A DNA stretch of 64,000 bases, taken from positions 21,942,001 through 22,006,000 of the forward strand of contig CM074864.1 of the NCBI GenBank assembly GCA_037501455.1, written 5' to 3'. Every line of letters begins with the position of its first letter. Position 1 is the stretch's first letter. Of the stretch, positions 10,736 through 23,113 are shown in pieces. Source of the DNA: Lantana camara. Its lineage: Eukaryota; Streptophyta; Magnoliopsida; Lamiales; Verbenaceae. The position numbers and the translations under genes were made by a program. The notes beneath the pieces are model-generated. The model worked only from the letters and a program-made list of their open reading frames with translations. It was not told the origin of the DNA and made no database searches.

Positions 10736-12671
10736 TGTAACGCCCCAGCTTTCGGCAATTCAGGTATGAACGACACGTGTGGGTTTGAGAGTTGTAATTT
10801 AATTATTAATTGATCATTTAATTCATTTTCCTTGTCATCAAATAATTTTTATAAAATTATATTCTAAGTATTTTTTATTGAAATTCATATCATATCATAT
10901 TTATCGCATATATTGAACGTGATTGCAATGTGAATTAATTTCCCGAACTTGACTTAATTTCGTTGTGACCTTACTTGCTCATTTTCATGAATTTGGGACT
11001 TAATTGCATTGGACTTGAGTGATCAATTAATATGGAATTGGACCAAATTGCATAACTTAATAAATGGAAGGATTTAATTGCAAATTTGGCCATTTTTCCC
11101 TTCTATTGAGCAGCATATCACGTACCATTACATTTCCATTTCATACAAACATTCATACACATTTGCTCCTTTCTTCCCTTTCAACCGAGACAAACCCTTG
11201 TGAAGGAGTAGGGAGATTTCATCCATTCAAGCTAGTTTTGTGGGTTTTGGGATCATAGAAGCATCATCAACACCATATCTTCATCTTGTCTCTCATTTCT
11301 TGCATTTGAGGTATTTTTGGGACTTTGGTGATTTTCTTGAATAAATGGCATAGATAGGGCTTTGCTATTATATGATTGATTATGTACTGAAACAAGATAT
11401 TTTCATGGTGCATTCCATTATACTCGTCATCTCATTACATTTTCGCCGTTCGTCCTATTTGGTACATTTTGCGTCGTGTCTCACGGACATTTGTCTTTCT
11501 TGCACAGACCAGCTTCCTGGTGACGAGGAGTAGGCCCCGTGAGCTGTTTCCTTGGTTGTTTTTAGGTCGTTCAGGTCAGGTTTAATTTTAGATACATAGG
11601 ACCTGTATAACCCTATGTGAAATTTTAAGCCAAAACCTATCTATATAGTTATAGTTTTCAAAAGAGATTAGTTTTCAAATGACTTACCAAACTATTGAAG
11701 GAATTGATTGATTGATTGATTGTTTGGCGAGTATTGTATTGCACTATGGGCCCGAGGGTAGTGGCTCGAGCCAACCGGGAAAGCATGGGCTGAAGGGTAA
11801 CTCGAGAGCTACTCTCACCAAATTGGGATGACCCTTGAATCCCCTAGGAGATTAGGGGAGGAAGGAGTTCCGGGCTTAGGGATTCATGTACCCTCTGCCC
11901 AGACTGATTGGATGGTGGGGCCTTGCAATCCCACCATCACCCGGAGGAAGAAGGAAGGACTGAAACTGCTAATTGTGCACCGTAATAAATTGCTTGATCA
12001 CCTAATCACCTAATAATTGATTGATTGATTGTACACATTCAGAGTAAGGTTCGAGATTTGCCCTCACTCGCCGGGCCACAACTTGATTGTATTGAATTGG
12101 TTAAATTGAAATTGAATTAGTTGTAACATCGGGCGATAGAACCTCGTATTCTATTAAATTGTATTGTTATTTTCCCAAATTATTACCCGAGATTATAACT
12201 TGCATGTATGTGCGCTTATATTTATTTATACCCCTCGCTCAGTCCGTGTTGGGCTGACACCTCAACTTTTCAGTTGTTTTGCAGGGCGTGCTAGGCGGGA
12301 ATGAGAGTCTAGAGTGTCTTTAATTCGGTTCTAGCACACTTCATTTCACATTTTGTTCATGTATAGCTACTTGGGAGATTTTGTATCATGCCTTGTTACC
12401 TATTTTTGGAGATGATATTGTATTGATAGTGTAATTGTTGGTACCTATTAGTAAATAAATAAATATGGTACCTATAAGTATTGAGTGAATCATTGCTTCC
12501 GCTTTATTGCTCTGAATTGTTTGGTTTGGGGTTTAGTCCCGCCTAGCCTTGTGTAGTTTTTTTATTGTCTCCCGTTCGCTATAGCTTTGGTTCATGTATG
12601 GATTGACCATTTCATACGTGGATTGGGGCTATAGTGCGGGGGATGTGGTGCCTAGCGTTCCGGGTGCTACA
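10736..12671 (+). repeat. G1 3' LTR
   Basis: 1936 bp, TGTAACGCCCC to GTGCTACA, nearly identical to the 5' LTR. It keeps all modules: ACACGTGT 10773-10780, donor-like GAG|GTATTT after 11310, exon-like block 11508-11574 (ending CAG|GTCAGG), hairpin 11911-11938, CAGTCC...GGGCTG at 12240-12256. It is followed by the TSD copy TAATC (12672-12676). Confidence 0.95.
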
Positions 12672-12676
12672 TAATC

Positions 12677-13077
12677 CATTTTCTCATGGTTTAGTTGTTC
12701 GATGAGGTTTCAGGAGCTTCGTGGTTTGGAGATGAAGATCCCTGGAAGTGAAGTAGGAGATCAAGACTTCTTGGAAGCATCTCTTACGTAGGGATTCACT
12801 CGGTCGGGCATGAATGGGAAGTTTAACCCGTGCTACTTAAACCCTTGAGATTCTTGGAAGAATAAAAGGGAAGTAGCTCTCTAGTTGTTCCGCCACTGAG
12901 TTACTGGGATATGAGAAGTCTTTCTTATTCTTTTATTAGGAAAGTAATATCCCAAGGAGACTACCGCTCACTTAGATTAGAGTGGCGCAGCCGATGCGTG
13001 GAGTTGAGCTTCATTCCAGACTTGATTAAGACCCTACTTTAGGACCTGAGGATAGGTACTTTTGAAAGGGGAGAGGT
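12677..13077 (+). pseudogene. G0 pol 3' end (integrase C-terminus) and polypurine tract
   Basis: This decayed piece continues G0 after G1. A frame near 12735-12840 still resembles the Gypsy integrase C-terminal segment (GDQ.FLEASLT..GFTRSGMNGKFNPCYL, compare GDRVFLKASPRKGFARIGKG in G1), and 12905-12960 (WDMRSLSYSFIRKVISQ) corresponds to the 'FHVSQLRKYY' stretch. It ends with the polypurine tract GAAAGGGGAGAGG at 13064-13076, next to the 3' LTR. The stretch 12900-13077 is shared with G3 51415-51585, where it is joined to the RT-start remnant. Confidence 0.65.
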
Positions 13078-15433
13078 TGTGACGCCCCGCTTTTTCGGCC
13101 GTACAGATATGTCGTCACAAGAGAGCTAAGTACTCATTTAATTTATTTAATTATACGATTATATGTTTATTAAATTGATTATGTGCTTATTTGAATATTT
13201 ATATGAATTAATTGCTGAGTTTTAATATGAACTTGAATACCTTACCCCCGTTTGATCCCGTTCTTGATTCGTTCGACCCCATACTTGTTCCCGATTTTGT
13301 GACTACGTGATATGCATGATATATGTGAATTATGAACTCGTTTACATGCTCGTTTCTTGTTCTTAAATTCATTTGTTAGGGTTCTTAAACCATTTTGTTT
13401 GTAAGGGACTCGAGGGCCTAACACGTTTTAGCGCACCTTGGGTTCCGGAAGGCGTAACTTGAGCTTGGGAATTTCGATTCAAATTTTGAAAGTATCGCTG
13501 GACTCAAAACGGAAATTTGGAGCTAATGAACCTAGCCCTGTATTTTTCTAAACCCGTTTGAACCTCCAAATTTTACTGAACCGAGCCTCACGCGTGAGTG
13601 CCATCTTTTACGGTTTTTGATATAACTCCATCATTTCTTAACCAAATTAACCCAAACTTGGACCCACGTAACCATGGTTAAGCCCTTTTTCACCCAATCC
13701 ACCCTTCACTTTCGAACTCAGCAAGGAAAAAGGGGAGAAAGCACTGCAAACTGAGATCAAGAGAGGAGAAAGAAAAGGGATTTTGACATTATTCACCTCT
13801 TGTACTTTCAAGCTTGTATCTTCGTCGTTTCTTCTCCGATCAAAGAGGTAACATATTTTCTTGTCCTCCACTGTCTTGTGCATCTTTTAAGCTAGGATTT
13901 ACAAGATTTCATAGAGATTTGATCATGCTATGATCAATGGAATGAATAATAAGGGTTATGAGTAATTTTGATGATTTCTTGATATTCTTTGATGTATTTC
14001 TAGGTTTGAAGCTATATTTATGATCTACATAACTTCTTTAATGCATGTATGAAGCTTGATTTTGTGGAAATTGCTTACATGTTGATCCACCATTGTTACA
14101 TCTCATGAAACTTGGAAATATGTTGCAAAACATGAACTCATTTGCTTCGTTGCGTGTACCTACGTTTGCTGCTGGTTTGAGGCCGGATTTATGGAGTTTT
14201 TTTATATATTCTTATTGTTTTTTGCTGCTGCCTCGTGCTTCCCTCCCCTCCCGAGGTTTGGCCCTTGTTTTGCTCAATTTTTTCGTAGATTTGAGCAGCG
14301 GCACGGGCACGATCGTTCTGCACTTGTTTGGCATCTCGTCCACGACGCAGTTGGTTTTTCGAGGCTATAATGGTGGCGCGGACGTGATCATATCCTTCTT
14401 GGATGGTGTCAGGGCTGTGAAACCTATACAGTGAGTGGCTGAAGTGGTGGCGCGACCTCTCCATCCATGAGAGATGGCGCGGCCTTGACGCTGTTGTGTG
14501 TTGTGTGCGTTCATTCCTTGCTTTCTTGCTTGTTATGTGATCTTTTAACCCCATTTTTGGTTCGTATGGTTTGTTGACTCCATGTATTATGTGTTACATG
14601 CTTTAATATGAATTTATAATGTTATTTCGATGCTTTTATACGTAATATGTGTTAAGATATGCTTTAAACACTTTCCTACGTGCATACATGAACTTATGCC
14701 TTGTTTATTCGATTTATGTGATATCTCTTTGCTTCTTTTATTTGATGTATTATGATTGTTGCATGAAATTTATGGATTTATTTGACGTGAAATACACGAG
14801 TTATGACTTGATAGGGCTTGATATGGTTCAATGTGAACTAAGTGCTACCTTGTTGCATTTCATTCGCATCACTTGCATTCATATGCATTTGCCGAACATC
14901 TAATTAGTTTATATTGAGTCTAAAGGTGTCTCTTGTACTTGTTTTGTTCAGCGGATCATCCTGGTGGTGACGAGGTGTTTCCATAGGCGTTCGTTTGCTT
15001 CCTTTTGTTCCCGTTACGTCTTGTAGGTGAGGTTTTCTTTCTTTTAGTTAAAGTGGCCTACAACCCTACGAGTCTTGAAGACCGCATGCGAGATATGTAT
15101 AATATATGATAGATACGTGCTTGATATTTATTTTGAGGGCTTGTCCCATTTGTCATGAATCTTGAAAACATTTTTATATGTATATAAGATATGTTTTGAC
15201 TTGTTTTGAAAAGCTTTGAGGTACGTTTGAACTTGTAGCGAGAATGACCTTGAAAGATAGGTCCCTTGACTTGAACTTGCACGTAACTTGATGGGCCCTG
15301 GGGATTATGGTTAAGGAGCATCCGGGACGGCAAAGGGGTTGCCAGACTAGCCTCGTGTGCATGATCTCCACTTGAAAGGATAAACCGGAACCCACTAGGA
15401 GGTTGGTGGGGAATGGAATCCTATGGGCATAAG
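13078..15433 (+). repeat. G0 3' LTR, first segment
   Basis: It starts TGTGACGCCCCGC and is cut at 15433 by G2; it resumes at 40427. Modules seen: a degenerate ACGT box (TGTCGTCA) near 13110; the block AGGGCCTAACACGTTTTAGCG and 'ggaaggcgtaacttgagct' shared with G3; a leader ending AGAG|GTAACA at 13847/13848; a GC-rich patch at 14290-14490; an acceptor-like TTGTTCAG ending 14951; and a 75-nt exon-like block 14952-15026 ending TAG|GTGAGG. No coding gene; open frames here are not supported. Confidence 0.85.
14440..14485 (+). other. GC-rich inverted repeat in G0 LTR intron-like region
   Basis: GGCGCGACCTCTC and GAGAGATGGCGCG flank CATCCAT: ACCTCTC and GAGAGAT pair except one G-T, with GGCGCG on both sides. 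It sits between the donor-like site 13848 and the acceptor-like site 14951, the place where other families carry their GC palindromes. The match is weaker than in those families. Confidence 0.4.
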
Positions 15434-15965
15434 TGTGACGCCCCGTGTTTTCATCGTACATGTATGTGCGCCACACGTGTGAGTTCTTGAGAGTTAGAAT
15501 TATTTGCATGCTTTAGTTGAACTATATGTCTATGTGAAATATGTGATTTAGTTGACATATATGAATACTTTGATTATAATTGCATTCATTTCATTTCATA
15601 ACATATACATATGTCATAAAAAAATTCATTCATTTCATTCCTTAAACATTTGTAAACTTTCTAACTTATATATATATATATATATGTGTATTAGACTATT
15701 TTATAAAATAGTTACATTATACATTTCGTAATTCATTCATAACCATTTGCATAATCTTCTAACTCATAAGTATATATATATATGTATATTTATATATGCA
15801 TTTATAACTATTCAAATTTATAGAATAACATATAGTACCTTATATATATATATATACATTTCACAAGTACAATTCATTTTATATTATATAGTACTTGTAC
15901 TTATACAATTATATAATCTATATTACACTTTATACATACACAAATACATGCATAGTATATCATAC

Positions 15966-15972
15966 TATATAA
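15966..15972 (+). promoter_or_regulatory. Candidate TATA box, G2 5' LTR
   Basis: TATATAA about 220 bp upstream of the first donor-like site. The surrounding sequence is AT-rich with many TATA runs, so the exact box is uncertain. Confidence 0.35.
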
Positions 15973-16114
15973 TACATATATACACTACACAATCACTCCA
16001 TGCACTACTCACTTTCCATCTCTAACACACACACAAACCCACACTTTCTCACAATTCTCTACACACACACCCCACTCGATCCAACAAGGAAGAAGAGAAG
16101 GAGGAGCTAATCTG

Positions 16115-16115
<1 letters not shown>

Positions 16116-16149
<34 letters not shown>

Positions 16150-16150
16150 T
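16116..16150 (+). repeat. (CAT)n microsatellite
   Basis: About eleven CAT units in the G2 5' LTR leader; the 3' LTR has only four or five at the matching place (23495-23510), so the array changed after insertion. Confidence 0.9.
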
Positions 16151-18017
16151 CCATCATCTCATTCTCTCATTTCCTCCATTTCTTTCAAGGTTGGTATATA
16201 TATATATCTGTGTGTGTGTCTGTGTGTGTGTGTCTGTGTATGTGTATGAAAGTGTGGAATAGTTAGGGCTTTGATGATTTGAGTGTGGATTCTTGTTTTT
16301 AAGTATGTTAATGTGTATATATATGAGAATCCTTGAATTATTGCTCAAATTCCTTGGTTGTTGAAGTATTTATTGAACTTGAGTTATATGAGGGTTTTAT
16401 GAATAGTTGTGGGTGATTTCATATGTGTGAACTTGTGTTATATGATGCATAATGGAAGTATAATGTGTATATATGTGTTATAAACATGTTTCGGGACAAG
16501 GTGTCTGGGCCGGGATTATTTTCTGTCCCGGCCGAGATGGCCATGTAGAATTTGATTCTGGGCCCTGTCCCGGTCGGGACCCTATTTACATAAAATCAGT
16601 CCCGACCGGGATAGAGCCCTGGGAGCATACATTGTGTAACTTTAACTCTTTTCGTTGTATAACTTGTTTACGTGGTCCGTGGGTCATTAATTGTGCATAT
16701 CAACATTTGTATAAATTATTAACATCAATATCTCATATCATAGCATCTCATAAGCATGCCGTTCGTCGATTATTTGGTTCATAAGTCTCGAGTCACACGT
16801 AAACTTGTACTTCTTGCACAGAGCTTGATCCAGTGGTTGAGGACCAGGGTCCTTAGGCTTCTCTCTTTACTCTCTCTTGTCAAGGTGGGGTTTTAATTCT
16901 AGTTATTTGAACTCGTAATACCTTGTGTGACTATTTTAGCCAAAATGTAATACTTATACATATACTTTTGGAAATGAGTTATTTATGCAAAAGTTTTCAA
17001 ATATTTTCACGAAAATATTTTGGCAAGAATTACTCACGTATTATTAGGCCCGGGGAAATGTATGAATGGACCTGGTACGACATCGGGCCGTCGGATAATC
17101 CATTTCATATAAAGTACCCTTTGAGAATATCTTTGCGCGACTTGGGTGGCTAGAAGGTGGGATATTCTTTAGCCGATGGTTAAACCATCGAAGGAGCGGG
17201 TAGAAGTCATCGTCCCCTGACTCGATATGGACAAACGAGGTGGTAGGGCCTTGCAAACCCTTCCACCGCCCCAGAGGAAGAAGGATGGAAAAATTATGTT
17301 TACTATTACGGTTACGATTACATTGAAGATTATGAATTTGCATGCACGTCTTATAACTTAAATTAATGCACACACTATGAGAGTAAGGTTGGAGAATTGC
17401 CATCTCGCTGGGCCATGTATTAATATTACGAATTTGTAACTTAATCAATTGATATTCATAATTTCGAGCGAAGCCTTTTTCTAACCTTCCCACTTGGGAT
17501 CTTATAAAACTTTACTCGGGGTTAGGAATTGCATGTGCATGCACTATAATTATTTATGCCCCTCACTCAGTCTTTCGACTGACACCTCCATGTTGTTTTT
17601 AGCCTTTTTGTAGGTATGCTAGGTAGGGAATAAGGTCTTCGCGGAGTCTTTATTTCAGTCCTAGCATGTCATAAGTCTTTACATTTTCATACTTATACTT
17701 TTGGATTATGTATTAATCTATTTGGGAGAATTGTTGTAAATATTTGGGGCCGTGTAGGCTTTTGGTTGTATCACTTGAATTGTGTGTCCATGTTGGAATT
17801 TATTATGCCTTATAATGTACTTATGCTTCCACTTAATTGTTGTATCGTTACGTAATTTGGTTTAAGGGTTAGCCCCGCTTAGCTAGGTTGACTTATTTCT
17901 TTCTTGTCACCCGTTCGCCAGGTGTTTGATCCATGTATGGACTTCCATTTCATGCGTAGATTGGACTTATGGTGCGGGGCATGTGGCGTCTATCGATGAG
18001 GGTGCTACAACCTAAAG

Positions 18018-18029
18018 TGGTATCAGAGC
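18018..18029 (+). other. G2 primer-binding site
   Basis: TGGTATCAGAGC, 8 nt after the 5' LTR, complementary to initiator tRNA-Met. Confidence 0.92.
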
Positions 18030-18229
18030 CTGGGTTGGAAAACCGGGCTCTTGAGTCGTGTCTTGTCTGTTTAGGTCGTACGGCTTAGGAACTACTTGTC
18101 AATTTGGAAGTTTTGCATTATTATGTGATTATTTCTTGACTTAAGCATTACTTATTAATTGGTGCACATTAATTGCATTTCATGAATATTGTCTAACCCC
18201 GACACGTATTTCTCAATGTTTATTCGTAG

Positions 18230-19380
18230 ATGCCTCGTGGACGACCTATACATAGACATAGGAGATCTCCATCACCTCCTTGATACCACCCACCACCAAC
18301 AACAACCGCCTCATATGGACATGGAGAATTTTATGGAGGCCGTATACACTTATGTTGAGCCAAAGAGGGCTCAAGCTCCACCACCACCTCCACCAGTTCA
18401 ACCGCCACCACCACCCCCCGTTAGGGAAGCTCATGGGATTTTTCTCAACTACAACCCCCCTAGATTTGTGTGTACCACGGATGATGCCGTGGCAGTGGAT
18501 TAGTTATCTTGCTTGGAAAGGATCTATAATATTTGCTAATTCACCGCGCTTGAACGAGCTCAGTTTGCTATTTTCCAATTAGACAGGGAAACATTTGATT
18601 GCTGGAAGAGGACCCGAGAGAAGCTAGACGTCACCGGAGAAGAAGTTACATGGGATGTTTTTAAAAGAAAGTTTCGGGAGGCCTTTGTTCCCGGGGTTGT
18701 CTGAGAGAGGAAGGAGAAGGAGTTTATGGAGCTCAAGCAAGGGACTCATATCGTGGCACAATATTTAGCCACATTCAGTAGGCTTGTCAAGTATGCTCCA
18801 CATGTTACTAGGGATGAGAAGAAGAAGGCCAAGAAATTTATAGCCGGGTTGAGAGAAGACTTGAGGCATGGACAAGCCGGACATAATTTTGAGTTATTTG
18901 CCAATACAATCCAATGCGGCCTTGTCCAAGAGGAGGAGTTTAGGATGAAGGACCCCGTTCCCAGATCACATCAGCCGGGGCAAGGTTCGGGATCTGGTTC
19001 CAAGAGACCTGCATATACGATGGCTCCACCTATGAAGGCTCCCATTGCTAAAGGTCCATGGAAGAAAGCCAAAACGGCGGGTCTAGTGCTACCACCACCT
19101 CAAGCACCTCTACCGCCTCAACAATCTAAGTCATGCACTCATTGTGGAGGTCCTACTCATACTTGGGAGAATTATCGTCGTCTCGTTGGTGCTTGCTTGA
19201 TTTGTGGATCCATGGAGCACCAATTGAGTGGATGTGCCCAATACAAATCGGGTCAAAATGGAGGACAGAGGCAGTTGGTCCGAGCTCGAGTTTATGTCAT
19301 TGATGGCGAGGAGCAGGATGTCAAGGTTGACCCTGCCACCATTGTTGAAGGTACAATATAAATTCATGGCACGAGCATAC
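18230..19380 (+). pseudogene. gag: G2 gag
   Basis: ATG at 18230 (MPRGRPIHRHRRSPSPP) is preceded directly by ATTCGTAG, a 3' splice-site consensus. Proline-rich N-terminus; Gag core visible as LDVTGEEVTWDVFKRKFREA, then FMELKQGTHIVAQYLATF (near 18725-18780). Two zinc knuckles: CTHCGGPTHTWENY near 19135-19176, where the last Cys is Tyr, and CLICGSMEHQLSGC near 19196-19237. Stops and frameshifts are frequent up to about 18705; from 18726 to the TAA near 19359 one 211-residue frame is open. Confidence 0.85.
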
Positions 19381-22300
19381 ATACATTGTTTGATCCTGGA
19401 GCCACGCATTCTTTTCTTTCGTGTGGTATAGCTGCTTCTATGTGTTTGCCTATCGTGTGTACCTCTGTATGCTATGTGATTAGTTCCCCGTTGGGGGAGC
19501 CTTGTAACTGATCGGGTGTTTAAGGGAGTTCCGATGAGTATTGAGGGCCGTAACTTCTTGATAGACTTCATTGAGATGCCCATGAGTCGCTATGGTGTAA
19601 TTCTGGGTATGGATTAGCGTTACAAGCATTGTGCAGTGGTTGATTGTCGAGCTATATAGATTGGCTTTACAAGCATTGTGTAGTGGTTGATTGTCGAGCT
19701 AAGAGAGTCCAGTTGGGTTCAGAAGTGGTTATGGGTTCTAGTTCGAAGATGCTACCTATGTTGTCTTTCACCGAGGCTCATGAGTTGTTTCGTGATGGTG
19801 CTTCGGATTTTGTAGCCTATCTCCTTAACAAGCTAAGTTATCAGGCTCAACTTGAGAAAACCGAAGTGGTGAAAGAGTTTCTTGAGGTTTTCCCAGACAA
19901 TTTGGGGTCTTTACCTCCTAAACAGGAAATTGAGTTTGTGATCGACTTGTATCCGGACGCCGCGTGATTTTCCAAAACTCCTTATAGAACGACTCTTGCC
20001 GAGTTGAAAGAATTGAAGAAACAACTCGAAGAAATATTGTCTAGCGGGTACATTCATCCGAGTTCATCTCCTTGGGGTACACCGGTCTTATTTTTGAAGA
20101 AGAAAGATGAGACTTTGAGAATGTGCATCGATTATAGAGAATTGAATTGGATGACGGTCAAGAATAAATATCCCCTCCCACATATCGAGGAGTTACTCGA
20201 TATACTTCAGGGTCCAAAGGTCTATTCTAAGCTTGACTTACGTCAGAGATATTACCAATTGCGAATTGCAGAAGAAGATATACCAAAGACAGGGTTTAAC
20301 ACTCGGTACGGGCATTATGAGTTCATGGTGATGCCGTTTAGTCTAACTAATGCCCCCTAGCTTTTATAGATATGATGCACAGAATTTTTCGGCCTTTTTC
20401 TCGACAAGTTTGTGGTGATCTTCATTGATGATATTCTTGTGTACTCGAGGTCCGCCAAGGAGCATGCAAGACATCTTAAACTCATGTTGCAAACTTTGAA
20501 GGATAATCAGTTGTTCGTAAAGTTCAACAAGTGTGATTTCTGGATTGATAGGGTTTCTTTCTTAGGTCATATTATATCCGAGAATGGAGTTGAAGTTGAC
20601 CCCGCAAAGATTGAGACCGTGTCCAAGTGGGAGAAACCGAAGAATGCCTCGAAAGTTCGAAGTTTCTTGGGTTTAGCTGGATATTATAGAAGATTCGTGA
20701 AGGACTTCTCAAAGATTGCCGCTCTTTTAACCTGATTGACTAAGAAGGAGGTGATATTTGTGTAGGATGAGGAATGCGATGAGAGCTTCAATCTCTTGAA
20801 GCAGAAATTAACTACCGCCCCAGTCTTGACACTTCCCGAAGGCTCCGAGGATTATGCCGTGTATACGAATGCATCAAACGAGGGATTGGGATGTTTATTG
20901 ATGCAAAATGGAAAGGTTATTGCATATGCCTCTGGAAAGTTAAAGGATCATGAAAAGAATTATCCTACACACGACTTGGAACTCGCCGCCATGATTTTTG
21001 CTCTCGGTTAATGGAGGCACTACTTGTATGGGATTCCTTTCGAGATCTTTACCGACCACAAGAGCATCTAATATTTGTTCACTAAAAAAGAATTAAATAT
21101 GAGGCAAAGGCGTTAGATGGAATTTATTGAAGATTATGAGTGTACAATCAAGTACCATCCCGACAAAGCCAATGTTGTCGCCGATGCACTTAGTAGGATG
21201 GCTAGTGTATCGAGTTTGGAATTAGGTGAAGTAAGTGGAAATGAGTCTATTGTCTTGAAAGCACGTGTTGCCAACATCACCGTGCAACCGGAGTTGAAGC
21301 ACTAGTTATTTGAGGCTCAAACTAGTGACCCGAGACTGCAAAAATTAGTTACTAAGGCAAGAGCCGATCCAGAGTGTCCGTTTGGGTATGATGAGACTGG
21401 ATTATTTCGATTCAAGAATCGTATGGTTGTACCCAAATAGTTGAAGCGGGTGTTGCTTGAAGAGGCTCACAAATCGGCTTACTCTATCCATCCCGGAGGT
21501 AATAAAATGTACAAGCATCTGAAATAATATTATTGATGGAACGGTTTGAAGAAGCATGTGGCCGAGTATGTGAGACATTACAGAACTTATCAGATGGTGA
21601 AAACAGAACATCAGAAACCCGGAGGTCTTTTACAGCCGTTACCTATCCCTAAGTAGAAATGGGAGCAAGTGACGATGGATTTTGTGTCCAGGTTGACGAA
21701 ATTAAAAGGTGGTTACAATGGAATTTGTGTAATTGTTGACCGCCTGACTAAGTCGGCTCATTTATACCGGTTCGGATGTCTAATAAGATCAATAAGCTAG
21801 CAGACTTGTACTACAGAGAGATTGTTCGCCTTTATGGGATTTCGGTTAGCATCGTGTCGGATAGGGATCTGAGGTTCACTTAAAGGTTGTGGCAAGAGTT
21901 GCAAGGTCTTTTGGGTATAAGACTTAAGTTTAGCACCGCTTTACACCCGCAAATGGATGGTCAATCCAAGAGGTTGATTAAATATCTTGAGGACTTACTA
22001 CGGGCTTGTGCTTTGGACTATCAGACTTCTTGGGACAAACAGTTGTACTTGATTGAGTTTGCTTACAGTAATAATTATCAAACCTCGATTGGTATGGCCC
22101 CATATGAAATACTCTATGGTCGAAAGTGTTGATTTTTGTTGTTTTTTGATCTCGAAGAATGGAGATGGACTAAGCAAGAGGACGTTAAGAAGGGTGAGAA
22201 GAAGGAGAACCCACTAAGGTCATGCGAGATATGGTTGATAAAGTCTAATTGGTACAACAACGGATGAAAGTAGCTCAAGATCAATAAAAGAGTTATGCCG

Positions 22301-22796
22301 ACCATCGAAGAAGGGATCTTAAGTTTGAAGTTTGGGAAAGGGAATTCCTTAGGTGAAGAGAGTTCTCTGGTGTTCTTGAAGGTGTCTCCTCGTAAAGGAT
22401 TTGCTCAAATTGGTAAAGGCGGAAAGCTTAGCCCTCGATATTTGGGTCCATTTGAGATTCTTTAGAAGATTGGTGAAGTGGCTTACCGTTTGGACCTACC
22501 GCCGAGCTTAACTAGGATTCACAATGTCTTCCATGTTTTTCAATTAAGGAAGTACTATCCCGATGAGTTGGAGATTCTCCCTGTTAAAGATGTTGAAAAA
22601 GTCGAGTTGCAACCGGATTTAACTTTTATCCCAAAGCTGGTAAAGATTTTGGATCGCAAGTTTCAAGTGTTAAGAAATCGACAAATCCCATTGGTAAAGG
22701 TTTTATGGGGGAATGATAAAACCGAGGAAGCCACTTGGGAAAACCGAGGACAAAATGAAGAAGTTTCATCCGGAGCTGTTTTCGACTGAGCAGTGA
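19381..22796 (+). pseudogene. pol: G2 pol (protease, RT, RNase H, integrase, chromodomain)
   Basis: Protease [10 protein letters not shown] near 19389; RT with [19 protein letters not shown] (near 20095) and FIDD (near 20424); RNase H with [10 protein letters not shown], where the catalytic Asp of YTDAS is Asn; integrase zinc region near 21470-21600 with Cys-to-Tyr changes; integrase core WEQVTMDFVS near 21661 (first Asp kept) and SIVSDRD near 21850; chromodomain-like tail ending FSTEQ with TGA at 22794-22796. More than a dozen in-frame stops, many at Trp, Gln or Arg positions, and several frameshifts. It keeps the integrase core segment that G1 has lost. Confidence 0.9.
19620..19704 (+). repeat. 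~51-bp direct duplication in G2 protease region
   Basis: TTACAAGCATTGTG(C/T)AGTGG and the following TTGATTGTCGAGCT occur twice, starting near 19620 and 19671. The unit corresponds to the WLYKH.VVDCRAKR segment that is present once in G1 (7723-7763). The duplication breaks the frame. Confidence 0.85.
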
Positions 22797-22817
22797 GTAC
22801 GGGGACCAAATTCTTTT

Positions 22818-22829
22818 AAGGGGGAAAGG
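22818..22829 (+). other. G2 polypurine tract
   Basis: AAGGGGGAAAGG adjoining the 3' LTR at 22831. Confidence 0.85.
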
Positions 22830-23064
22830 TTGTGACGCCCCATGTTTTTGTCGTATAGGTATGCGCGCCACACGTGTGAGTTCTTGAGAGTTAGAATTAT
22901 TTGCATGCTTTACTTGAACTATATGTCTATCTGAAATATGTGATTTAGTTTACTTATATGAATACTTTAATTATAATTGCATTTATTTCATTTCATAACA
23001 TATACATATTTCATAAAAAAACTTATTCATTTCATTCCATAAACATTTCCAAATTTTCTAACTT

Positions 23065-23082
23065 ATATATATATATATATAT

Positions 23083-23113
<31 letters not shown>
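23065..23113 (+). repeat. (AT)n-(TG)n microsatellite
   Basis: About ten AT units then about thirteen TG units in the U3 of the G2 3' LTR. The 5' LTR has a shorter AT run at the same place and almost no TG. Confidence 0.9.

Larger units (their letters stand above)
4080..12671 (+). mobile_element. G1: complete Ty3/Gypsy chromovirus
   Basis: A structurally complete element: 5' LTR 4080-6006, primer-binding site 6015-6026, gag-pol 6268-10701, polypurine tract 10723-10734, 3' LTR 10736-12671, with a perfect TSD TAATC at 4075-4079 and 12672-12676. Domain order protease-RT-RNase H-integrase is Gypsy, and a chromodomain-like C-terminus places it among chromoviruses, probably Tekay/Del-like (inference from the long LTRs and tail sequence). 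The two LTRs look nearly identical by eye, so the insertion seems recent relative to G0 and G2. It is inserted in the integrase remnant of G0. Confidence 0.95.
15434..18009 (+). repeat. G2 5' LTR
   Basis: 2576 bp, TGTGACGCCCCGTG to GTGCTACA. ACACGTGT at 15473-15480; AT-rich U3 with (TA)n runs and a TATATAA at 15966-15972; a leader with a CAT microsatellite ending TTTCAAG|GTTGG at 16189/16190; a CCCGGCCGGG-type palindrome cluster at about 16490-16615; acceptor-like TTCTTGCACAG ending 16821; a 63-nt exon-like block 16822-16884; hairpin GGTGGTAGGG...CCCTTCCACC at 17239-17267 with GAGGAAGAAGG; CAGTC-TTTC-GACTG at 17568-17581; TTTTTGTAG ending 17613. Compared with the 3' LTR it has lost roughly 330 bp of the palindrome array. 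Confidence 0.92.

Noticed and set aside
15747..16025. 92-codon frame rich in Ile/Tyr/His
   Set aside because: A translation of AT-rich U3 simple sequence; no conservation of frame in the G2 3' LTR. The same holds for 23086-23268 and 63436-63786.
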